The notes under the pieces are model-generated. The model was not told the origin of the DNA, made no database searches, and saw only the letters and a list, made by a program, of their open reading frames with translations. Positions 1 through 9,109 of a stretch of 64,000 nucleotides of DNA are shown one piece after another. The stretch covers positions 1 through 64,000 of the forward strand of contig JANRJL010000082.1 in NCBI GenBank assembly GCA_033763995.1, given 5' to 3'. Both the position numbers and the translations under genes were made by a program. Numbering within the stretch: the stretch's first letter is position 1; the number at the start of each line of letters is the position of its first letter. The DNA is from GCA-2737725 sp033763995. Its GTDB lineage: Bacteria; Pseudomonadota; Alphaproteobacteria; Rhodospirillales; Rhodospirillaceae.

Positions 1-665
1 GCCCGTGCCTGCGCCGCCGTTTTAATGCCGAAGCCCACCGCGATCGGCAGGTGAGTATGGCGACGCAGCCGGTCGACATCCTGCTTCACGGCATCGGCAT
101 CGGCGGACTTGGTGCCGGTCACGCCCATGACGGCGACGTGATAAACGAATCCCGACGCCTTGCCGATGATCTTGGGCAGACGTGCATCGCTCGACGTGGG
201 GGCGGTCAGAAAAATGAAATTGAGTCCGTGCGCCGCCAGATGGGGCAACAGTTCGTCGGCCTCTTCGGGCGGCAGATCGACGACGATCACGCCGTCGGCT
301 CCGGCGGCGGCGGCGTCCTGAGCGAATCTCGCCGAGCCGTAACGATAAATCGGATTGAAGTAGCCCATCAGCACGATGGGCGTGGCATCGTCGGACTTAC
401 GAAAAGCGGCAACAGAAGCAAAAATGTCCCTGAGGGCAATATTGTGCTTCAACGCACGTTGGCTCGACAACTGGATCGACGGACCGTCGGCCATGGGATC
501 GGAAAACGGCACGCCGATTTCGACGATATCGGCCCCGGCCGCGGGCAAGCCGGCGAGGATCGCCTGAAACGTCGCCAAGTCGGGATCGCCCGCCGTGATA
601 AATGTCACCAAACCGGCGCGGCCTTGAGCTTTGAGCGCGGCAAAGCGCGCGGCGATACGTGACAT
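1..665 (-). CDS. trpA: Tryptophan synthase alpha subunit (partial, C-terminus outside window)
   Basis: TrpA cleaves indole-3-glycerol phosphate to indole and glyceraldehyde 3-phosphate, and the indole is channelled to TrpB. About 221 residues are visible; the usual 265-280 residue protein runs off the left edge, so roughly 50 C-terminal residues are missing. The family signature VEIGVPFSDPMADGP is present, carrying the catalytic Glu and Asp of the TIM barrel. The ATG at 665 lies 11 bases after the trpB stop and opens with MSRIAARF, so the two genes are co-transcribed. Cytoplasmic. The identity is secure from the signature and context. Confidence 0.95.
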   Translation of the reverse strand, partial: MSRIAARFAALKAQGRAGLVTFITAGDPDLATFQAILAGLPAAGADIVEIGVPFSDPMADGPSIQLSSQRALKHNIALRDIFASVAAFRKSDDATPIVLMGYFNPIYRYGSARFAQDAAAAGADGVIVVDLPPEEADELLPHLAAHGLNFIFLTAPTSSDARLPKIIGKASGFVYHVAVMGVTGTKSADADAVKQDVDRLRRHTHLPIAVGFGIKTAAQAR

Positions 666-676
666 CGGTCGCGTGC

Positions 677-1897
677 TCACATCTTGGCGCCGAGTGCGTC
701 GGCAATGGTGAACACATCCTTGTCGCCACGGCCGCACATGTTCATCACGATCAAATGATCCTTGGGCAGCTTGGGCGCGATTTTCGCCACATGAGCCAGG
801 GCGTGCGCGGGCTCCAGCGCCGGGAGAATGCCCTCGAGGCTGGAGCAAAGCTGAAACGCCGCGAGCGCCTCATCGTCCGTGGCCGAGACATATTCGACGC
901 GCTTCATCTCATGCAGCCACGCATGCTCCGGGCCGATGCCCGGGTAATCAAGCCCGGCGGAAATCGAATGGGCGTCTTTGATCTGGCCGTTGGCGTCTTG
1001 CAGCAGATAGGTGCGGTTGCCATGCAACACGCCGGGCTCGCCGCCCGTGATGGATGCCGCATGGGCGCCCGTCGCGATGCCCCGGCCCGCCGCCTCGACA
1101 CCGATGATGCGGACATCCTTGTCGTCGAGAAACGGATGGAACAAGCCGATGGCGTTGGAGCCGCCGCCGATGCAGGCCACCAGCGTGTCGGGCAAACGGC
1201 CCTCGGCGTCCTGAAGCTGCGAGCGCACCTCGATGCCGATGACCGACTGAAAATCGCGCACCATGGTGGGATAGGGATGCGGGCCCGCCGCCGTGCCGAT
1301 GGCGTAATACGTGGTCTCGACGTTGGCGACCCAGTCTCGCAGCGCTTCGTTCATTGCATCTTTGAGAGTCGCCGCGCCCTTCTCGACCGGCCGCACTTCT
1401 GCGCCCAGCAACTTCATCCGGAAGACATTGGGCTTTTGACGCTCGACATCCTTCGCGCCCATGTAGACGACGCACTGCAGCCCAAACCGCGCGCACACTG
1501 TCGCGATCGCCACGCCGTGTTGGCCGGCGCCGGTTTCCGCGATGATGCGTTTCTTGCCCATGCGCCGCGCCAGAAGAATTTGGCCAAGGCAATTGTTGAT
1601 CTTGTGAGAGCCGGTGTGGTTGAGTTCGTCCCGCTTGAAATAAATCTTGGCACCGCCGAAATGCGCCGTGAAACGTTCGGCCCAATAGAGCGGACTTGGA
1701 CGGCCGGCATAGTGCGTGTTGAAGCCGGTCAACTCCGCCTGGAACTTCGGGTCTGCCTTGGCGGTGGCGTAAGCCTTTTCCACTTCCAGGATGAGTGGCA
1801 TCAAGGTTTCAGCCACATACCGCCCACCGAAAATACCGAAGTGGCCATTCTCGTCGGTTCCGGCGCGATAGCTGTTGGGTGGCTGCACGTACGCCAT
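677..1897 (-). CDS. trpB: Tryptophan synthase beta subunit
   Basis: PLP enzyme of 406 residues that condenses indole with L-serine to give tryptophan, working as an alpha2-beta2 complex with TrpA encoded immediately downstream. The PLP-binding segment LNHTGSHKINN places the Schiff-base lysine at K99, and the phosphate-binding GGGSNA loop follows near residue 243. The N-terminal segment HFGIFGGRYVAETLMP is typical of TrpB1. Length is normal for the family. It sits in the pyrF-trpF-trpB-trpA order, with about 120 bases between the trpF stop and this start. Confidence 0.98.
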   Translation of the reverse strand: MAYVQPPNSYRAGTDENGHFGIFGGRYVAETLMPLILEVEKAYATAKADPKFQAELTGFNTHYAGRPSPLYWAERFTAHFGGAKIYFKRDELNHTGSHKINNCLGQILLARRMGKKRIIAETGAGQHGVAIATVCARFGLQCVVYMGAKDVERQKPNVFRMKLLGAEVRPVEKGAATLKDAMNEALRDWVANVETTYYAIGTAAGPHPYPTMVRDFQSVIGIEVRSQLQDAEGRLPDTLVACIGGGSNAIGLFHPFLDDKDVRIIGVEAAGRGIATGAHAASITGGEPGVLHGNRTYLLQDANGQIKDAHSISAGLDYPGIGPEHAWLHEMKRVEYVSATDDEALAAFQLCSSLEGILPALEPAHALAHVAKIAPKLPKDHLIVMNMCGRGDKDVFTIADALGAKM

Positions 1898-2020
1898 GAC
1901 GGAGTTAAGATGCTGTCTCGGTGAAAGGCCAAAAAAGGAGCGGTCTTATACCCTACACCCGGCCATACCCCAAGGGCACAGAAATGGCCAAAAACCTATC
2001 CTGATCAGCTTGTTAGTTAC

Positions 2021-2668
2021 TCAAGTCGAGATCGCGCGCACGGCATTGATAAAGGCGCGGATCTTGGCGGCGCTTTTTACACCGGGGCGGGTTTCCACAC
2101 CGGAGGAGATGTCCACTGCTTGTGCGCCGGAAGCCTTGACTGCCGCCTTTACATTCTTGGCGGTAAGGCCGCCTGCCAGCATCCACGGCAATGATCCCGC
2201 GTAACTTTTCATGAGGGTCCAATCGAAAGCCACCGCATTGCCTCCGGGACGCGTCGCCGTGGGCGGTGGCTTTGTGTCGAACAGGAACCAATCCGCGACA
2301 CCTGCATAGGCGGCTGATGCTTGAACATCGCCACGGTTCGCGATGCCTAGCGCTTTCATGACCGGCGTCTCAAATGCCTTCCGGATCGCGCCAACGCGTT
2401 CTGGCGATTCTCTGCCATGAAGCTGCAGCATATCCAGGCGGACGGCCTGCATTGTTTTGTCGAGTTGCGCATCGCTGGGTTCGACAAAGAGACCCACCTT
2501 TTTCACGTGGCGAGGAACGCCCGATGCAAGCTCGGCGGCTTTTTCAATCGAGACGAAACGCGGCGAACTGCGAAAGAACACGAAGCCGACGAAGTCGGCC
2601 CCGGCCTCGACCGCTGTCTCCAGGGCCTTGGCGTCGGTCAGCCCGCAAATCTTGACGGCGATGGTCAC
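2021..2668 (-). CDS. trpF: Phosphoribosylanthranilate isomerase
   Basis: Catalyses the Amadori rearrangement of phosphoribosylanthranilate, the third step of tryptophan synthesis. The protein is a single TIM barrel of 215 residues. The N-terminal KICGL motif carries the catalytic Cys, FDTK carries the catalytic Asp, and the C-terminal VDISSGVE phosphate-binding motif is present. I chose the GTG at 2668 because it gives the family's usual N-terminus (VTIAVKICG) and starts 19 bases after the pyrF stop; the upstream ATG at 2761 would overlap the pyrF coding end. No strong ribosome binding site is seen, so a TTG a few codons earlier is an alternative. Confidence 0.93.
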   Translation of the reverse strand: MTIAVKICGLTDAKALETAVEAGADFVGFVFFRSSPRFVSIEKAAELASGVPRHVKKVGLFVEPSDAQLDKTMQAVRLDMLQLHGRESPERVGAIRKAFETPVMKALGIANRGDVQASAAYAGVADWFLFDTKPPPTATRPGGNAVAFDWTLMKSYAGSLPWMLAGGLTAKNVKAAVKASGAQAVDISSGVETRPGVKSAAKIRAFINAVRAIST

Positions 2669-2687
2669 GGGAACACGCGACAAAATC

Positions 2688-3410
2688 TCAAGCCGCCAAT
2701 TCCATGGCAATGCGCTTGGCCGCCGCAGCTTGGTCAGGCGCGGCCGTGATGGGTCGGCCAATCACGACATAGTCCGCGCCAGCGGCGATCGCCTCGGCGG
2801 GCGTCATGACGCGCTTTTGGTCATTGGCGGCTGCCCACTGCGGACGCACGCCGGGAGTCACCAGCTTGAAATTGGGGCCAAGATCAGCCCGCAGAATTGC
2901 CGCTTCATGCGGGGAACAGACCACGCCGTCGAGGCCGGATAGCTTGGCCAACGCGGCCAAGCGGCGCACCTGCTCGGTGACGCTGCCGATCATGCCGCAC
3001 TCAGCCAAGTCAGGCTGTTCGAGGCTAGTGAGGATCGTAACCGCCAGCACAAGCGGGCGATCGATAAGGTGGGCTTTAGCCGCCTCGCCTGCCGCCTTGG
3101 CGGCGGCCTCCATCATGGCGCGGCCCCCGGCAGCGTGAACATTAATCATGAACGGCTTGAGCGGAACGACCGAGCGCACGGCGCCGGCGACCGTGGTGGG
3201 AATGTCGTGGAATTTGAGATCCAGGAACAGCGGCAGGTCGCACGCCCGCGTGACCTCGCTAATGCCCTTGGGACCTTGAGCATTGAAGAACTCCATGCCC
3301 AGCTTTACGCCGCCCACAGCGTCGGACAAGGTCGCCGCCCATGACGTCGCCTGACCGAGGTCGGCGGTATCGAGCGCGCAAAAGACGGGGTTCTTGAGCT
3401 TCACGGTCAT
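2688..3410 (-). CDS. pyrF: Orotidine 5'-phosphate decarboxylase
   Basis: Converts OMP to UMP, the last step of de novo pyrimidine synthesis. The 240-residue protein is a normal-length class I OMP decarboxylase. The charged catalytic network is visible as D14, K36 and the signature LFLDLKFHDIPTTV with D64, K66 and D69; the phosphate-binding TPGVRP and VIGRPI loops are near the C-terminus. It is upstream of trpF in the same orientation. Pairing of pyrF with trpF and trpBA is common in Alphaproteobacteria and suggests co-transcription. Confidence 0.97.
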   Translation of the reverse strand: MTVKLKNPVFCALDTADLGQATSWAATLSDAVGGVKLGMEFFNAQGPKGISEVTRACDLPLFLDLKFHDIPTTVAGAVRSVVPLKPFMINVHAAGGRAMMEAAAKAAGEAAKAHLIDRPLVLAVTILTSLEQPDLAECGMIGSVTEQVRRLAALAKLSGLDGVVCSPHEAAILRADLGPNFKLVTPGVRPQWAAANDQKRVMTPAEAIAAGADYVVIGRPITAAPDQAAAAKRIAMELAA

Positions 3411-3464
3411 AACGATTCATTATACCACAGTTCGTAACTGACCAAGCCGCAACTGCGGTTCGTC

Positions 3465-3794
3465 TTACGCCGCGCGCGGACGTTCGGGCATTTCCGCTTT
3501 CGCGCGGGCGGCGGCGGCGTCCTCTTTCAGCCGCGCTAGGCTGTGTTCCATTTCACGCATGCGCTTGTTGGCGGCTCGGAGTTCGCGCCGTCTCTCCGCG
3601 CCCGACAGCCACGTGGCGAAAGCACCCGCCAAGAAGCCCAACAGCAACGCGACCAGCACCACGGCATAAAGGCCGGCATCGATGCGATAGGGAAGCGGCC
3701 AGAATTCGAGCGTGATGGAGGCGCGGTTCGAGACCGCGAACAGCATCACGATCATGCCCGCGACAATGGCCAGAAGAGTCTTGAGAACGCTCAC
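3465..3794 (-). CDS. lapA: LapA-domain (DUF1049) inner membrane protein
   Basis: Small membrane protein of about 109 residues with two transmembrane segments (about 3-22 and 41-63) followed by a charged, probably coiled-coil tail rich in Arg, Glu and Ala (about 68-100). This matches LapA/YciS proteins, which in enterobacteria act with LapB in control of LPS synthesis; whether that role holds here is inference. I chose GTG at 3794, preceded by GGGA at a proper distance; an earlier ATG would run back through the ihfB coding end. It follows ihfB by 22 bases, a conserved alphaproteobacterial neighbour order. Confidence 0.8.
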   Translation of the reverse strand: MSVLKTLLAIVAGMIVMLFAVSNRASITLEFWPLPYRIDAGLYAVVLVALLLGFLAGAFATWLSGAERRRELRAANKRMREMEHSLARLKEDAAAARAKAEMPERPRAA

Positions 3795-3816
3795 AACTAA
3801 TCCCGGCGCGGCGCGC

Positions 3817-4095
3817 TCAGGTGTTGAGCATGTCGCGCAGTTGCTTGCCGGTCTTGAAATAAGGCACGGCTTTCTCGGCCACTGCGACGGAGGCGCCGGT
3901 GCGCGGATTGCGCCCAATGCGCGAGTCGCGGTGCTTGACCGAGAAGGCGCCGAATCCCCGCAGCTCGATGCGGTCGCCGCGGCTCAAGGCCTTGGAGATT
4001 TCCTCGAAGATGCTGGTGACGATGCGCTCGACATCGCGTTGATAAAGGTGCGGATTGCGCGCCGCGATCTGGGCGATGAGCTCAGACTTGGTCAT
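3817..4095 (-). CDS. ihfB: Integration host factor subunit beta
   Basis: Nucleoid protein of 92 residues in the HU/IHF family; it pairs with IHF-alpha to bind and sharply bend DNA at specific sites. The beta-arm signature GRNPRTG is present, preceded by FGAFSVKHRDSRIGRN, and the N-terminus MTKSELIAQIAARNPHL is characteristic of the beta subunit. Length is typical. It lies downstream of rpsA, as in many proteobacteria, but a strong hairpin terminator after rpsA suggests it also has its own promoter in the roughly 150 bases upstream of its start. Confidence 0.96.
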   Translation of the reverse strand: MTKSELIAQIAARNPHLYQRDVERIVTSIFEEISKALSRGDRIELRGFGAFSVKHRDSRIGRNPRTGASVAVAEKAVPYFKTGKQLRDMLNT

Positions 4096-4250
4096 GGACG
4101 GCTTCCCCTTGCGTGGGTGGTAAGTGGAAAAACACCCGCAACATCAACAACATAGACGCAAGGATGGGGGCACTGTCGCGGAGAGTCAAGACTAACCCCC
4201 TCAAAAACCAGCACTTTCCTGGCCACAAACGGCTTAGACGGGTCCATGCA

Positions 4251-4281
4251 AACCAAAACGGGCGCCCCGCTGGGGGCGCCC
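4251..4281 (-). terminator. Rho-independent terminator after rpsA
   Basis: On the minus strand a 9 bp perfect stem (GGGCGCCCC pairing with GGGGCGCCC, 4-base loop) at 4260-4281 is followed by a T-rich run GTTTTGGTTT. It lies about 45 bases beyond the rpsA stop, so it should end rpsA transcription before ihfB. Confidence 0.85.
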
Positions 4282-4324
4282 GCCGATGCCTGAGTCTGGC
4301 AGATTTCCTGGCTTTGGGCCGGGA

Positions 4325-6049
4325 TTATTCGTCTTTCTTGGTCTTGGCGTCGGTGGCTTCTTTTTGTTTCTGCTTCAAAGCCGCGCCAAGAATGTCGCCC
4401 AGCGAGGCGCCCGAGTCGGTGGATCCGAACTCGGCCATGGCCTGCTTTTCTTCTTCCACTTCACGGGCCTTGATCGACAGGCTGAGTTTGCGCGTCTTGG
4501 GGTCGATGGCGATGATCCGCGCATCGACCTTCTCGCCGACGGCGAAGCGGTCGGGGCGCTGTTCGGAACGCTCCTTGGCCAACTCGTTCTTCTTGATAAA
4601 GCCCGGCAGGGTGTCGTTGACGAGCACCTCGATGCCCATCTCGACGATTTCCTTGACCACGCAGGTGACGATCTGACCCTTCTGCAGGCCGACCGACGCC
4701 GACGCAAAGGGATCGCCGGAGAGCTGTTTAATGCCCAAGGAAATGCGTTCCTTCTCGATGTCGACGTCGAGCACCTTGGTCTTCACGCGCTGACCTTTTT
4801 GATAGGTCTTCAGTGCCGCTTCGCCTTCCTGGTCCCACGACAAGTCGGAGAGATGGACCATGCCGTCGATTTCGCCGTCGAGACCCACGAACAAGCCGAA
4901 CTCGGTGATGTTCTTGATCTCGCCCTCGAGCTCGGTGCCGACCGGGTACTTGTCCTTGAACGAGGACCACGGATTATCCATGCACTGCTTCAGGCCAAGC
5001 GAAATGCGGCGCTTTTCCTGATCGACGTCCAGCACCATCACTTCGACTTCCTGGCTGGTCGAGACGATCTTGCCGGGGTGCACGTTCTTCTTGGTCCAGC
5101 TCATTTCGGAAACGTGAACCAAGCCCTCGACGCCCGCTTCCAATTCCACGAAGGCGCCGTAATCGGTGATGTTGGTGACGCGGCCCTTGAGCTTGACGCC
5201 CTTCGGATACTTCGCCACGGCGCCGTCCCACGGATCGGCCTCGAGCTGCTTCATGCCCAGCGAAATGCGTTGGGTCTCCATGTTGAAGCGGATGACCTGC
5301 ACCTTGAGCTGCTGGCCGACGGACAGCGCCTCGGAGGGGTGATTGACCCGCTTCCAGGAGATGTCGGTGACGTGCAACAAGCCGTCGACGCCGCCCAAAT
5401 CCACGAACGCGCCGTAATCGGTGATGTTCTTGACCACGCCGTCGAGCACTTGGCCTTCGCGCAGGTCTTCCATCAACTTCGACCGCTCATGAGCGCGAGT
5501 TTCTTCCAATACGGCACGACGCGAGACAACGATATTGCCGCGGGCACGGTCCATTTTCAAAATCTGGAAGGTCTGCGGAACGCCGATCAGGTGATTGACG
5601 TCGCGTACCGGACGGATGTCGACTTGACTGCCGGGCAAGAAGGCGACGGCGCCGTTGAGGTCGACCGTGAAACCGCCTTTGACGCGACCGAAGATGGTGC
5701 CTTCGACGCGGGTGTTTTCCTTGTGCTGGCTTTCGAGAGTGTTCCAGGCTTCTTCGCGGCGCGCCTTATCGCGCGACAAGATGATCACGCCTTCGCTGTC
5801 TTCGTAGCGCTCGACGTACACGTCGACGCGGTCGCCGGCTTTCAATTCGATGTCCTTGCCGCCGCGCGCGAATTCCTTCAGCGGGATGCGGCCTTCGGAC
5901 TTGAGCCCGACGTCCACCAGAACGGCGTCGTCGTCGATGCGCAAAACGTGCCCATGAAGGACCGAGCCTTCGATGGTTTCGCTGCGTTGAAATGATTCTT
6001 CGAGGAGGGCGGCAAAGTCTTCCTTCACCGCGGCGGCTGATGCAGCCAT
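4325..6049 (-). CDS. rpsA: 30S ribosomal protein S1
   Basis: RNA-binding ribosomal protein of 574 residues that delivers mRNA to the 30S subunit during initiation. Six S1 (OB-fold) repeats can be read along the protein; repeats three to five carry the clear pattern ITDYGAFVDL, ITDYGAFVEL and ITEFGLFVGL, each followed by an LHVTDISW-like strand, while the first two and the last are more divergent, as is usual. The ATG at 6049 has AAAGGA at good spacing and the N-terminus MAASAAAVKEDFAALLEES; the longer upstream reading has no such site. It is followed by a strong terminator and preceded by cmk, the normal cmk-rpsA-ihfB order. Confidence 0.98.
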   Translation of the reverse strand: MAASAAAVKEDFAALLEESFQRSETIEGSVLHGHVLRIDDDAVLVDVGLKSEGRIPLKEFARGGKDIELKAGDRVDVYVERYEDSEGVIILSRDKARREEAWNTLESQHKENTRVEGTIFGRVKGGFTVDLNGAVAFLPGSQVDIRPVRDVNHLIGVPQTFQILKMDRARGNIVVSRRAVLEETRAHERSKLMEDLREGQVLDGVVKNITDYGAFVDLGGVDGLLHVTDISWKRVNHPSEALSVGQQLKVQVIRFNMETQRISLGMKQLEADPWDGAVAKYPKGVKLKGRVTNITDYGAFVELEAGVEGLVHVSEMSWTKKNVHPGKIVSTSQEVEVMVLDVDQEKRRISLGLKQCMDNPWSSFKDKYPVGTELEGEIKNITEFGLFVGLDGEIDGMVHLSDLSWDQEGEAALKTYQKGQRVKTKVLDVDIEKERISLGIKQLSGDPFASASVGLQKGQIVTCVVKEIVEMGIEVLVNDTLPGFIKKNELAKERSEQRPDRFAVGEKVDARIIAIDPKTRKLSLSIKAREVEEEKQAMAEFGSTDSGASLGDILGAALKQKQKEATDAKTKKDE

Positions 6050-6220
6050 GTGCGTATCCTTTCGGTTTTCTGATCCTGGCCGCCGGTTGGATCCGGCGGT
6101 CTTGCGGGCGTCGCCGGCCCCATGCCGTCGCTCGCCCAAGCCCGGGGTTCACCCCCGAGTCGCTTAACGTCCTCGCCCTTCACTATCGCGGCCGGGCCCG
6201 CCGCTGCTCAAACAAGGTCT

Positions 6221-6883
6221 TTACATCGACCGTTTCGCGATTTGGTCCGCGACAAATTTCTTTGCTAAATCAAATACTTGGTCCGGATCAAGGGCGCTGG
6301 TATCGAGCTGCCAAGCATCCTCGGCCGGTTTCATGGGGGCCACGGATCGACCGCTATCGCGGGCGTCGCGGGCCTCCAAATCGGCGCGAACGCGGGCCTC
6401 TATAACCACTTCACCCTTGCCCCGCAACTCCTTGATCCGCCGCTCGACGCGCACGTCCAGGGAGGCGGAAACGAAGATTTTGGCCGCCGCGTCGGGGCAG
6501 ACCACCGTGCCGATATCGCGACCGTCCAGAACCGCGCCCTTTTTGCCCAGGGGCGGGCGATGAGCGAAGTCGCGCTGGAACTGCAAGATCGCCGCCCGCA
6601 CACCGGGAATAGCCGCCACCTGAGAGGCGGCCACGCCCGCTGCTTCGGTGCGCAGGTCTTCCGGCGCGAATTGCGTAATGTCGAGCGTCTTGGCCGCAGC
6701 GATCGCTTGGGCTTCATCGGTCGGGTCTCCACCGCGCCGAAGCGCGGCGACACCGATGGCGCGATAGAGCGATCCGGAATCGAGGTAGGCAAAGTCGAAG
6801 TGCGTGGCCAAGCGTTTCGCCAGCGTGCCCTTGCCCGAGGCGGCCGAACCGTCAATGGCGACAATGATGGATCGCGTTGTCAT
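6221..6883 (-). CDS. cmk: (d)CMP kinase
   Basis: Cytidylate kinase of 220 residues that phosphorylates CMP and dCMP with ATP. The P-loop GSAASGKGT occupies residues 12-20, followed by the CMP-binding segment YLDSGSLYRAIG and the DGRDIGTVVCPDA motif specific to bacterial CMP kinases. The ATG at 6883-6881 directly abuts the aroA stop codon (TAG then ATG), implying translational coupling. The gap of about 170 bases to the rpsA start may hold an rpsA promoter. Confidence 0.97.
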   Translation of the reverse strand: MTTRSIIVAIDGSAASGKGTLAKRLATHFDFAYLDSGSLYRAIGVAALRRGGDPTDEAQAIAAAKTLDITQFAPEDLRTEAAGVAASQVAAIPGVRAAILQFQRDFAHRPPLGKKGAVLDGRDIGTVVCPDAAAKIFVSASLDVRVERRIKELRGKGEVVIEARVRADLEARDARDSGRSVAPMKPAEDAWQLDTSALDPDQVFDLAKKFVADQIAKRSM

Positions 6884-8245
6884 CTATGTGAGCTGCAACG
6901 TGGCGCCCAACTTGCTCATCAGCGGGACGAAATCCGGGAAACTGGTGGCAATGGCGGCTACGTCGTCGATGGCGATGGGATCGGCGCTGACCTGGCCCAA
7001 TACGAGAAACGCCATGGCGATCCGGTGATCGAGGTTGACGGCGATGGTGGCGTGCCCTTTGGGCGGCTTGCCGGTCCCACGTACGATCATGGTGTCGCCC
7101 TCGGCGCGCGCATCAACGCCGCAGGCCACAAGTCCGTTCACCATGGCCGCTAATCGATCGCTTTCTTTTACACGCAGTTCGGCCAAACCCTCCATGCGGG
7201 TTTCGCCGTCGGCGCAGGCCGCTGCGATCGCGAGAATAGGGTATTCGTCGATCATAGAGGGCGCGCGCGTGGGCGGGACATTGATACCTCTGAGCACGCT
7301 GGCTTTAACCTTGATATCGGCCACGGGCTCGCCGGCATCCAAGCGCTGATTGATAATCTCGAGGCTCGCGCCCATCTCACGCAAGGTATCAAACAGCCCG
7401 ATGCGCAAGGGATTGAGCCCGACATTCTCGATCAAGATTTCCGAACCCGGTATCAACAGCGCCGCCACCATGGGAAAGGCCGCCGAGGATGGGTCGCCGG
7501 GGACCACGACCGGCCGGCCGGACAACTCTGGCTGTCCGATAATCGTGACTTTGTATTTTTCCGATCCGAGCGCGATCGGGCCGCATTCCACGTTCACACC
7601 GAAATGGCGGAACATGCGTTCCGTATGGTCGCGGCTCGCAGCGGGTTCAGTGACGGTTGTCGCGCCGGGTGCGTGAAGCCCGGCCAACAACACCGCCGAT
7701 TTCACCTGCGCCGAGGCAATCGGACTGTCGTAGTGGAGTGGCGCGGGCATTCGTGCGCCGACAATGGTCATGGGCAGCATCCCTCCGGCGCGCGAATAAA
7801 ATGCGGCGCCGGTTTGGCTCAGGGGTTTGATGACGCGGTTCATCGGCCTGCGGCGCAGTGAGGCATCGCCGGTCATCACCGACGTGAAGGGATACGCCGC
7901 CAACAATCCGGCGATCAGTCGCGCGCCCGTCCCGGAATTGCCCATATCAAGGATGTCATCGGGCTCGCTGAGGCCGCCGACGCCCCGTCCCCATACGTGC
8001 CATGTGACGTCCTGGCCCGCCGCAAGCCGCTCGACCTTGGCCCCGAGCGCCCGCATAACGGACGCGGTCCGCAAAACGTCATCGCCTTCCAACAGGCCGG
8101 TAATAACCGTCTCACCAACGGCCAATGCTCCCATGATCAAGGCCCGATGGGAGATCGATTTGTCCCCTGGCACACGGATGGCCCCGCGCAAAGGGTTGCC
8201 TTTGGCGGCCAAAAGGGGGCGAGCGGGCTGGACAACAGCGGACAT
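6884..8245 (-). CDS. aroA: 3-phosphoshikimate 1-carboxyvinyltransferase (EPSP synthase), class II-like
   Basis: Transfers enolpyruvate from PEP to shikimate 3-phosphate in the shikimate pathway. The 453-residue protein has the PGDKSISHR motif (residues 26-34), RDHTERM, SSAAFPMVAALL and the C-terminal LDHRIAMAF. RDHTE and the overall spacing resemble class II enzymes such as Agrobacterium CP4, but the PEP-site loop reads GNSGTG (102-107), with Gly105 where CP4 has the Ala linked to glyphosate tolerance. It is first in an aroA-cmk-rpsA row and divergent from the TIGR02300 gene, with promoters expected in the 230-base gap. Confidence 0.97.
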   Translation of the reverse strand: MSAVVQPARPLLAAKGNPLRGAIRVPGDKSISHRALIMGALAVGETVITGLLEGDDVLRTASVMRALGAKVERLAAGQDVTWHVWGRGVGGLSEPDDILDMGNSGTGARLIAGLLAAYPFTSVMTGDASLRRRPMNRVIKPLSQTGAAFYSRAGGMLPMTIVGARMPAPLHYDSPIASAQVKSAVLLAGLHAPGATTVTEPAASRDHTERMFRHFGVNVECGPIALGSEKYKVTIIGQPELSGRPVVVPGDPSSAAFPMVAALLIPGSEILIENVGLNPLRIGLFDTLREMGASLEIINQRLDAGEPVADIKVKASVLRGINVPPTRAPSMIDEYPILAIAAACADGETRMEGLAELRVKESDRLAAMVNGLVACGVDARAEGDTMIVRGTGKPPKGHATIAVNLDHRIAMAFLVLGQVSADPIAIDDVAAIATSFPDFVPLMSKLGATLQLT

Positions 8246-8477
8246 GAGGAGATTGCAGGCCTAAGTGGCGGCAGGACGGTGGTCGGCCTGATAGCACAGG
8301 GATCGGCCCAAATCCTAGCCGATTTCGCCTGATAACAGTCCAAGAGCCCGTAATAACCTATTGAGAATACGATGCCTTTTAGCCTTTGACTTGGACGCCC
8401 CGAAGTGGCAAATGCCACCGCCACCAGCGAACGACCCAGGCCGTTCGTGAGGTGCCGGTTGAGTTTCGGAGGATAAC

Positions 8478-8813
8478 GTGGGTAAAGCTGAATTGGGAAT
8501 GAAGCTGAGCTGCGAAAGCTGCGGCGCTCGTTTCTACGATCTCAACAAGCAGCCCGGCGTGTGCCCCAAGTGCGGCGCGCAGAACGCCCGCCCACAAGTC
8601 TTCCGCAGCCGCCGCGCGGCAGAGGAGCGTGAAGAAAAGAAACTGGCCTTGGCCGCCGCAGCCAAGAAGGCCGCCGAATTGGAGCAAGAAAGCACCGCCA
8701 AGGACGTCGCCGACGATGACGAGGACGACGAAGCGGTGATCGAGGATACCTCGGACTTAGGCGAGGACGACGACGTGGACGTCGTGGTCGAAAAAGAGGA
8801 AGGCGGCCCGTAA
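8478..8813 (+). CDS. TIGR02300 family zinc-ribbon protein
   Basis: Conserved alphaproteobacterial protein of unknown function, 111 residues. The N-terminus has two CxxC pairs (CESCGARFYDLNKQP and CPKCGAQN), a probable zinc ribbon; the middle is a charged Ala/Lys/Glu helix; the C-terminus is an acidic tail rich in Asp and Glu. The GTG start at 8478 is fixed by a perfect GGAGG five bases upstream. Divergence from aroA and a tRNA-Ala downstream is the usual setting of this family. The acidic tail and ribbon hint at a role with RNA polymerase or nucleic acid, but that is speculation. Confidence 0.85.
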   Translation: MGKAELGMKLSCESCGARFYDLNKQPGVCPKCGAQNARPQVFRSRRAAEEREEKKLALAAAAKKAAELEQESTAKDVADDDEDDEAVIEDTSDLGEDDDVDVVVEKEEGGP

Positions 8814-8991
8814 GCGTCATAGGATAGATCGAAGGGCCTTGCGAGGAGCGAGGCTAATTCTTATCTTCGCGCCGAGTTTGATCGCCCAAAAAGTTCTAAA
8901 GATAAAGATAGAGAGTTCCCGCCGCTCTTGCGATGCCACCGGCGGGCCGCTGCGATCCAAACGCACCGGACATAGCGAGAATGATGGTGCC

Positions 8992-9067
8992 GGGGCTGTA
9001 GCTCAGTTGGGAGAGCGCTAGGATGGCATTCTAGAGGTCGTCGGTTCGATCCCGTCCAGCTCCACCA
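8992..9067 (+). tRNA. tRNA-Ala (GGC)
   Basis: Complete 76-base tRNA including the encoded CCA. The acceptor GGGGCTG pairs with CAGCTCC, the D-arm is GCTC/GAGC, the anticodon stem is CTAGG/TCTAG with loop ATGGCAT (anticodon GGC), and the T-arm holds TTCGATC. The body carries the G3-U70-type alanine identity region. Confidence 0.97.
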
Positions 9068-9076
9068 TCATCAAGA

Positions 9077-9109
9077 AACTCATTGCAACCGTTTAAGACT
9101 CAATGAGTT
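9077..9109 (+). terminator. Stem-loop after tRNA-Ala
   Basis: A 9 bp perfect inverted repeat (AACTCATTG and CAATGAGTT, 15-base loop) begins 9 bases after the tRNA CCA end. There is no clear T run, so it may be a processing or termination signal for the tRNA transcript. Confidence 0.35.

Noticed and set aside
659..1924. 421-codon plus-strand frame opposite trpB, and a similar 569-codon frame opposite rpsA (4286-5995)
   Set aside because: Both lack recognisable motifs and lie opposite complete housekeeping genes.
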